A stretch of DNA of 35,490 nucleotides from Ruminococcus sp. Lineage in GTDB: Bacteria; Bacillota; Clostridia; Oscillospirales; Acutalibacteraceae. The notes beneath the pieces were generated by a model, which saw nothing but the letters and a program-made list of their open reading frames with translations, searched no databases and had not been told where the DNA came from. The position numbers and the translations under genes are program-made. The stretch covers positions 1-35,490 of the forward strand of contig JAFTHZ010000002.1 in assembly GCA_017457155.1 (NCBI GenBank), read 5' to 3'. Below, piece after piece: positions 32,666 to 35,490 of this stretch (positions within the stretch are counted from its first letter, which is position 1; every line of letters begins with the position of its first letter).

Positions 32666-33142
32666 ATGGACAAGTATATCAGAATGTTCAAATGGATGGT
32701 AGTGCTCATTGCGGGTTCTACGTTTACACTTTCGGTGACTCTTGTGCCCGAGATCGCAAGCTGGGCTGCGTGGCGTTTCCCCGAGATTGCGTATCTGGAG
32801 TATCCCATGCTTTTGTTCGTGTGGGCAACCCTTATTGGTTTCTACTACATTTTTCTGATGGTTTTCCAGATTTGCGGCAACGTTCAGTCCGACAAGGCCT
32901 TTACAAAGGGCACGGTCAGACTCTTTGATACCATTGCCATTGTTGCTATGGTTGAGCTGATTGTATATATGCTGGGATTTATTGTGCTTGCACTCACCCT
33001 TATGGAGGCTCACCCTGCGTTTGTATTTATACTTTTTATGGTAGCGTTTGTTTGTCTGTTGGTCTTTGGCTTCTGCAAGGTTATGAAGCACCTGCTGCTG
33101 AGGGTCATCGAGATAAAAGAAGAGAACGACTACACTATATAA
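32666..33142 (+). CDS. DUF2975-type membrane protein
   Basis: Integral membrane protein of 158 residues with four hydrophobic segments, at about residues 8-30, 46-70, 92-117 and 120-142. A short basic/acidic C-terminal tail follows (LLLRVIEIKEENDYTI). Layout and the pairing with a small Xre-type regulator 12 nt downstream match DUF2975 proteins such as B. subtilis YoaS, whose gene neighbours yozG. The biochemical role is unknown. The ATG at 32666 has GAGGTGA 7 nt upstream; the longer frame from 32624 would start inside the promoter spacer. First gene of a two-gene operon. Confidence 0.85.
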   Translation: MDKYIRMFKWMVVLIAGSTFTLSVTLVPEIASWAAWRFPEIAYLEYPMLLFVWATLIGFYYIFLMVFQICGNVQSDKAFTKGTVRLFDTIAIVAMVELIVYMLGFIVLALTLMEAHPAFVFILFMVAFVCLLVFGFCKVMKHLLLRVIEIKEENDYTI

Positions 33143-33154
33143 GGAGGGTCTAGT

Positions 33155-33361
33155 ATGTCAATAGTAGTTAACCTGGATGTTATGATGGCAAAGCGTAAGA
33201 TTTCCTCCAACGACCTGGCGGAGCTTATCGAGATAACTCCCCCCAACCTTTCAATCCTCAAGACAGGCAAAGCAAAGGCCATTCGCTTCTCAACACTGGA
33301 GAAGTTGTGCAAGGCTTTGGATTGTCAGCCCTCGGATATTTTGGAGTACAGAGAGGACTGA
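33155..33361 (+). CDS. Small Xre/Cro-type HTH regulator
   Basis: DNA-binding protein of 68 residues made of a single Xre-family helix-turn-helix: helix 2-turn-helix 3 is SSNDLAELIEITPPNLSILKTGKAKAIRF, followed by STLEKLCKALDCQPSDILEY, the usual last two helices. It closely resembles YozG-type regulators that accompany DUF2975 membrane proteins. GGAGG lies 7 nt upstream of the ATG. It is cotranscribed with the preceding membrane protein, and may repress the shared promoter or be controlled by the membrane partner (inference). No terminator is evident before the next gene, 46 nt away, so some read-through is possible. Confidence 0.93.
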   Translation: MSIVVNLDVMMAKRKISSNDLAELIEITPPNLSILKTGKAKAIRFSTLEKLCKALDCQPSDILEYRED

Positions 33362-33407
33362 CACCCTGCAAAGGATTAGTTCTGATATCTGACCTGGAGG
33401 GTATATT

Positions 33408-34250
33408 ATGAGAAAAATTCTTGCAACAATGCTTGCGGCTATGGTGGTTTTCGGAGCACTCTTTGGATGTAGTGCTCGTTCGGCACATACTCCTGTTTCT
33501 ACAACTGTTGCTCCTACACAGAGCACCCAGATCCCTCAGGAGGTCACTGCCACCGACGACACCGCAGGCTATGTTAACGAGGGAATGACCATAAACACCG
33601 AGGAGACTATTCCTCCTGTGGTGGTTGAGGAGTCAGAGAAATCTGCGTACCTTGAGATTATCGAGGACTACGAGCAGACCTACGGACAGATTCATAATTA
33701 CGATGATGATGCCATGGGCTTTATCTACGGAGTCTGTGTGGCAGAGCTCATGGATTTTGACGGAGACGAGGTTAACGAGCTGCTCCTTGTATACAGAGAG
33801 AAGGACAGCGGAGTCTTTGAGAGCAAGGTCTGGACTATGGACGGGGACAAGGCCGTGGAGGTCAGAAACTCCAACATCGTAAGCAACGACGGCACAAGTG
33901 TTCAGCCCTATATCGATTTTTACTACAAGGATAACAAGGTGTATGTCCGCGGATACGAATGTGTCTGGGGAACACCCGTGTTCAACGAATATAGTTTCAT
34001 CACACTCTTTGGAGATGAGATGAAGGCAGAGAAGACCTTCTCCTACTGTCTGCTGGAGGACGGCAGAAGCTCCGATACTTGTGTGGACGGCGAGGCTGTG
34101 AGCATCAGTGAGTTCAGCGAAGAATATGCTCCCTACAATGCAGATCTGCACCCTAATATGTATCGTATGTTTGACCTTTGCGTCTGGGATGAGGAGGACT
34201 ATCAGTACTTCTGTGACAGCCTGCAGGAGACAAAGGATATCTTAGGATAA
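33408..34250 (+). CDS. Hypothetical lipoprotein with an FG-GAP-like DFDGDExNELLL motif
   Basis: Predicted lipoprotein of 280 residues; the signal ends in LFGC (Cys at about 21). A Ser/Thr/Pro-rich linker follows to about residue 75 (the usual wall-spanning spacer). The globular part begins YLEIIEDYEQTYG. It contains ELMDFDGDEVNELLLVY, a calcium-loop-like motif seen in many clostridial surface lipoproteins, then a beta-rich region (SKVWTMDGDKAVEV, FYYKDNKVYVRGYE). The function is unknown. GAGGG precedes the ATG. It ends at a strong terminator, and may be reached by transcription from the DUF2975/Xre operon. Confidence 0.85.
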   Translation: MRKILATMLAAMVVFGALFGCSARSAHTPVSTTVAPTQSTQIPQEVTATDDTAGYVNEGMTINTEETIPPVVVEESEKSAYLEIIEDYEQTYGQIHNYDDDAMGFIYGVCVAELMDFDGDEVNELLLVYREKDSGVFESKVWTMDGDKAVEVRNSNIVSNDGTSVQPYIDFYYKDNKVYVRGYECVWGTPVFNEYSFITLFGDEMKAEKTFSYCLLEDGRSSDTCVDGEAVSISEFSEEYAPYNADLHPNMYRMFDLCVWDEEDYQYFCDSLQETKDILG

Positions 34251-34265
34251 ATAACTGAAAAGAAT

Positions 34266-34312
34266 CACCGCATAGCTTTGTCAAAGAAGCTGTGCGGTGT
34301 TTTTATTTTTTT
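34266..34312 (+). terminator. Strong terminator after the FG-GAP-like lipoprotein gene
   Basis: 13-bp stem CACCGCATAGCTT (34266-34278) with AAGCTGTGCGGTG (34287-34299, one T-G pair), loop of 8, then TTTTTATTTTTTT. Confidence 0.95.
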
Positions 34313-34328
34313 GTATGCCCTTGGCAAA

Positions 34329-34356
34329 TTGACTTTTTTTCAGCGTGGGTTATAAT
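34329..34356 (+). promoter_or_regulatory. Promoter of the Cys-repeat lipoprotein gene
   Basis: TTGACT (34329-34334), 16-nt spacer, perfect TATAAT (34351-34356); 24 nt before the start codon. Confidence 0.75.
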
Positions 34357-34380
34357 GGAATTATAAAGGGGTGACGAGTA

Positions 34381-35310
34381 ATGAAAAAATCCTTAGTTAT
34401 GATTATGGCATTTATTATGGCTATGTTGCTGTGCGGTTGCCGGTGTGACCATGTGTGGGAGAATGCAACCTGTACCGCTCCCAAGACCTGCAAAGAGTGC
34501 GGTGCCACAGAGGGGGAGCCTTCGGGACACAAGTGGCAGGATGCGGACTGCACAACACCCAAAACCTGTACCATTTGCAAAAAGACCGAGGGAGAAGCTT
34601 TGGGTCACAGCTGGAAGGATGCCACCTGTACTACTCCTCAGCTTTGTGAGGTCTGTGATGCTACAGGGGACGAGGCTCTGGGCCACACCTGGGAGGATGC
34701 GGACTGCACACATCCCAAAACCTGCACTGTCTGCAAAGAGACCGAGGGAAAGGCTCTGGGGCACAGCTGGGAGGATGCCACCTGCCAAAGCCCCAAGAAG
34801 TGCAAAGCCTGCGACCTGACCGAAGGAGAGAAGGGCGACCACTCCTATGTGAGCTTTGTCTGTGAGCACTGTGGCGACGAGGACACAGAGGGAATGAAAA
34901 CCAGCCCTCTGCATAGCTTTGTGAAGGGTCGGTATGAGACGGAATACTTTCAGAATGGAGACTATGCTTACCGTATTGTTTCCGTAGATTTTTTAGAGGA
35001 CAACGGATACGGTGAAATGGGTGGCACGAGTGTCACATATACATTGGATCCTCTGGATTCCATAAATCCCGGCATAGAGGGAAATCCTGACAAGGTGATA
35101 AACGGAAAGAATTACTACTGGTCCGGAGGCGGAGCAGCATATCAGCCCTGGGACTACTACCTGACAGAGACCGAGATTGTCATTACCCACGAGACTACAG
35201 GTGCAGTTGTCGGCAGGTTCACTCTGAACTCTGACGGAAGCCTTTATTGCACCTACGGAAATGATTATAGAATTGTTACGGGGTATACATATACACGAAA
35301 AGTCTATTGA
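34381..35310 (+). CDS. Lipoprotein with five tandem 26-residue Cys repeats
   Basis: Predicted lipoprotein of 309 residues. The signal ends in LLCGC, so the lipidated Cys is near residue 18-20. Residues 24-153 are five in-phase repeats of 26 residues with consensus HxWxDATCTxPKTCxxCxxTEGEALG; each has the spacing C-x5-C-x2-C and a His at its start, suggestive of a small metal or disulfide module. A sixth, shortened unit (HSYVSFVCEHCGDEDTEG) follows. The last ~130 residues are a beta-rich domain with no recognised family. Such repeats are common in clostridial surface proteins; their role is unknown. GGGGTGA precedes the ATG. The repeats are also near-identical in DNA, so the copy number may vary between strains. 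Confidence 0.88.
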   Translation: MKKSLVMIMAFIMAMLLCGCRCDHVWENATCTAPKTCKECGATEGEPSGHKWQDADCTTPKTCTICKKTEGEALGHSWKDATCTTPQLCEVCDATGDEALGHTWEDADCTHPKTCTVCKETEGKALGHSWEDATCQSPKKCKACDLTEGEKGDHSYVSFVCEHCGDEDTEGMKTSPLHSFVKGRYETEYFQNGDYAYRIVSVDFLEDNGYGEMGGTSVTYTLDPLDSINPGIEGNPDKVINGKNYYWSGGGAAYQPWDYYLTETEIVITHETTGAVVGRFTLNSDGSLYCTYGNDYRIVTGYTYTRKVY

Positions 35311-35320
35311 TAGAAAAATC

Positions 35321-35356
35321 AAAGCACGCAGACCAAAAGGTTTGCGTGCTTTTTTG
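35321..35356 (+). terminator. Terminator after the Cys-repeat lipoprotein gene
   Basis: GCACGCAGACC (35324-35334) pairs with GGTTTGCGTGC (35339-35349, one G-U), loop AAAA, then seven Ts. Confidence 0.92.
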
Positions 35357-35365
35357 TATAACGAA

Positions 35366-35388
35366 AACCACGCGATAGTCGCGTGGTT
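35366..35388. repeat. Perfect 10-bp hairpin, candidate IS left-end hairpin
   Basis: AACCACGCGA-TAG-TCGCGTGGTT: 10 paired bases and a 3-nt loop, with no T run after it. It is therefore not an ordinary terminator and stands only 10 nt behind one. Confidence 0.75.
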
Positions 35389-35411
35389 CCAAAAAGGTTA
35401 ACCGATAAACA

Positions 35412-35481
35412 AAAATCTCCGCTTGTGATAGAATTGAAGTGACCTGCCAGTCGACTTCAAAGAAAACAAACGGAGGATTTT
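35412..35481 (+). promoter_or_regulatory. Long hairpin sequestering a ribosome binding site
   Basis: Outer arms 35412-35426 and 35466-35481 pair over 14 bp with one bulge and one mismatch. Inner arms 35434-35443 and 35450-35460 pair over 10 bp with one bulge, loop CTGCCA. The ribosome site GGAGG (35472-35476) lies inside the outer 3' arm and would be masked when folded. Confidence 0.65.
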
Positions 35482-35484
35482 CAA

Positions 35485-35490
35485 ATGAAA
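35485..35490 (+). CDS. Start of a gene truncated by the window end
   Basis: Only ATG AAA is visible. The start is supported by GGAGG at 35472-35476, 8 nt upstream, within the masking hairpin. If the mobile-element reading is right this is the transposase gene (inference). Confidence 0.5.

Larger units (their letters stand above)
35357..35490 (+). mobile_element. Possible left end of an IS200/IS605-type element (cut by window edge)
   Basis: Three features stack here directly behind a terminator: a perfect subterminal hairpin (35366-35388), a second long hairpin covering a ribosome site (35412-35481), and an ATG at 35485. IS200-type elements are known for a left-end hairpin recognised by TnpA and a second hairpin that hides the transposase ribosome site. 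The transposase coding sequence lies outside the window, so the assignment rests on architecture alone. The exact left boundary is not determinable. A left end of another IS family is the main alternative. Confidence 0.45.

Noticed and set aside
6690-35349. GCACGCAGA shared by the hairpins at 6690-6713 and 35324-35349
   Set aside because: Only about 12 nt are identical and loops and tails differ, so it is more likely chance or terminator convergence than a dispersed repeat.

Overview
The window looks like chromosomal DNA from an anaerobic, fermentative, Gram-positive gut-type Firmicute of the Ruminococcus/Oscillospiraceae kind. The pointers are a pyruvate:ferredoxin oxidoreductase, secreted leucine-rich-repeat proteins ending in dockerin-type repeats (VKDATAIQK motifs), many lipobox lipoproteins, strong AGGAGG ribosome sites, consensus sigma-A promoters often with an extended TGn -10, tRNAs with encoded CCA, and U-tailed hairpin terminators. 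No species is claimed.

Layout. 1-4.7 kb: a minus-strand Cys-rich lipoprotein, then the monomeric pyruvate:ferredoxin oxidoreductase with a long leader. 4.8-8.5 kb: two tandem paralogous membrane enzymes of the alkaline-phosphatase/sulfatase fold, with a Thr nucleophile as in LtaS/EptA-type transferases. 8.7-9.0 kb: tRNA-Met/Glu/Leu operon. 9.1-12.1 kb: a lipoprotein with a duplicated domain, converging on lepA. 12.2-15.4 kb: an FAD-Rieske oxidoreductase, a small uncertain ORF, a C_GCAxxG_C_C family protein and an M14 carboxypeptidase. 15.4-17.6 kb: an OmpR-type two-component system.

17.6-22.1 kb: a compact one-carbon/methionine operon on the minus strand: metF, a separate MetH reactivation-domain protein, a short MetH lacking that domain, and the RNA 2',3'-cyclic phosphodiesterase gene thpR. 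Gaps are 2-6 nt. A SAH/MTA nucleosidase (mtnN) lies 8 kb away beside rsmE, so the methyl cycle is largely represented here.

22.2-32.4 kb: dockerin/leucine-rich-repeat proteins around a malQ-glgP alpha-glucan operon, plus pncC, rsmE and mtnN. The gene at 22714-24279 sits between two identical 35-nt terminator hairpins. 32.6-33.4 kb: a DUF2975 membrane protein paired with a small Xre-type regulator (like YoaS/YozG). 33.4-35.3 kb: two lipoproteins, one with five 26-residue Cys repeats.

35.36 kb to the end: two strong hairpins followed by a start codon at 35485. The second hairpin buries the ribosome site. This architecture matches the left end of an IS200/IS605-type element, cut off by the window edge.

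Most of the window is ordinary core metabolism. The least conventional items are the paired Thr-nucleophile phosphotransferase-like proteins, the signal-less double-dockerin protein, the terminator-flanked leucine-rich-repeat gene, the shared-hexamer divergent promoter at pncC/rsmE, and the structured leader at the right edge. I did not find a clear defence, CRISPR, phage or secondary-metabolite system.
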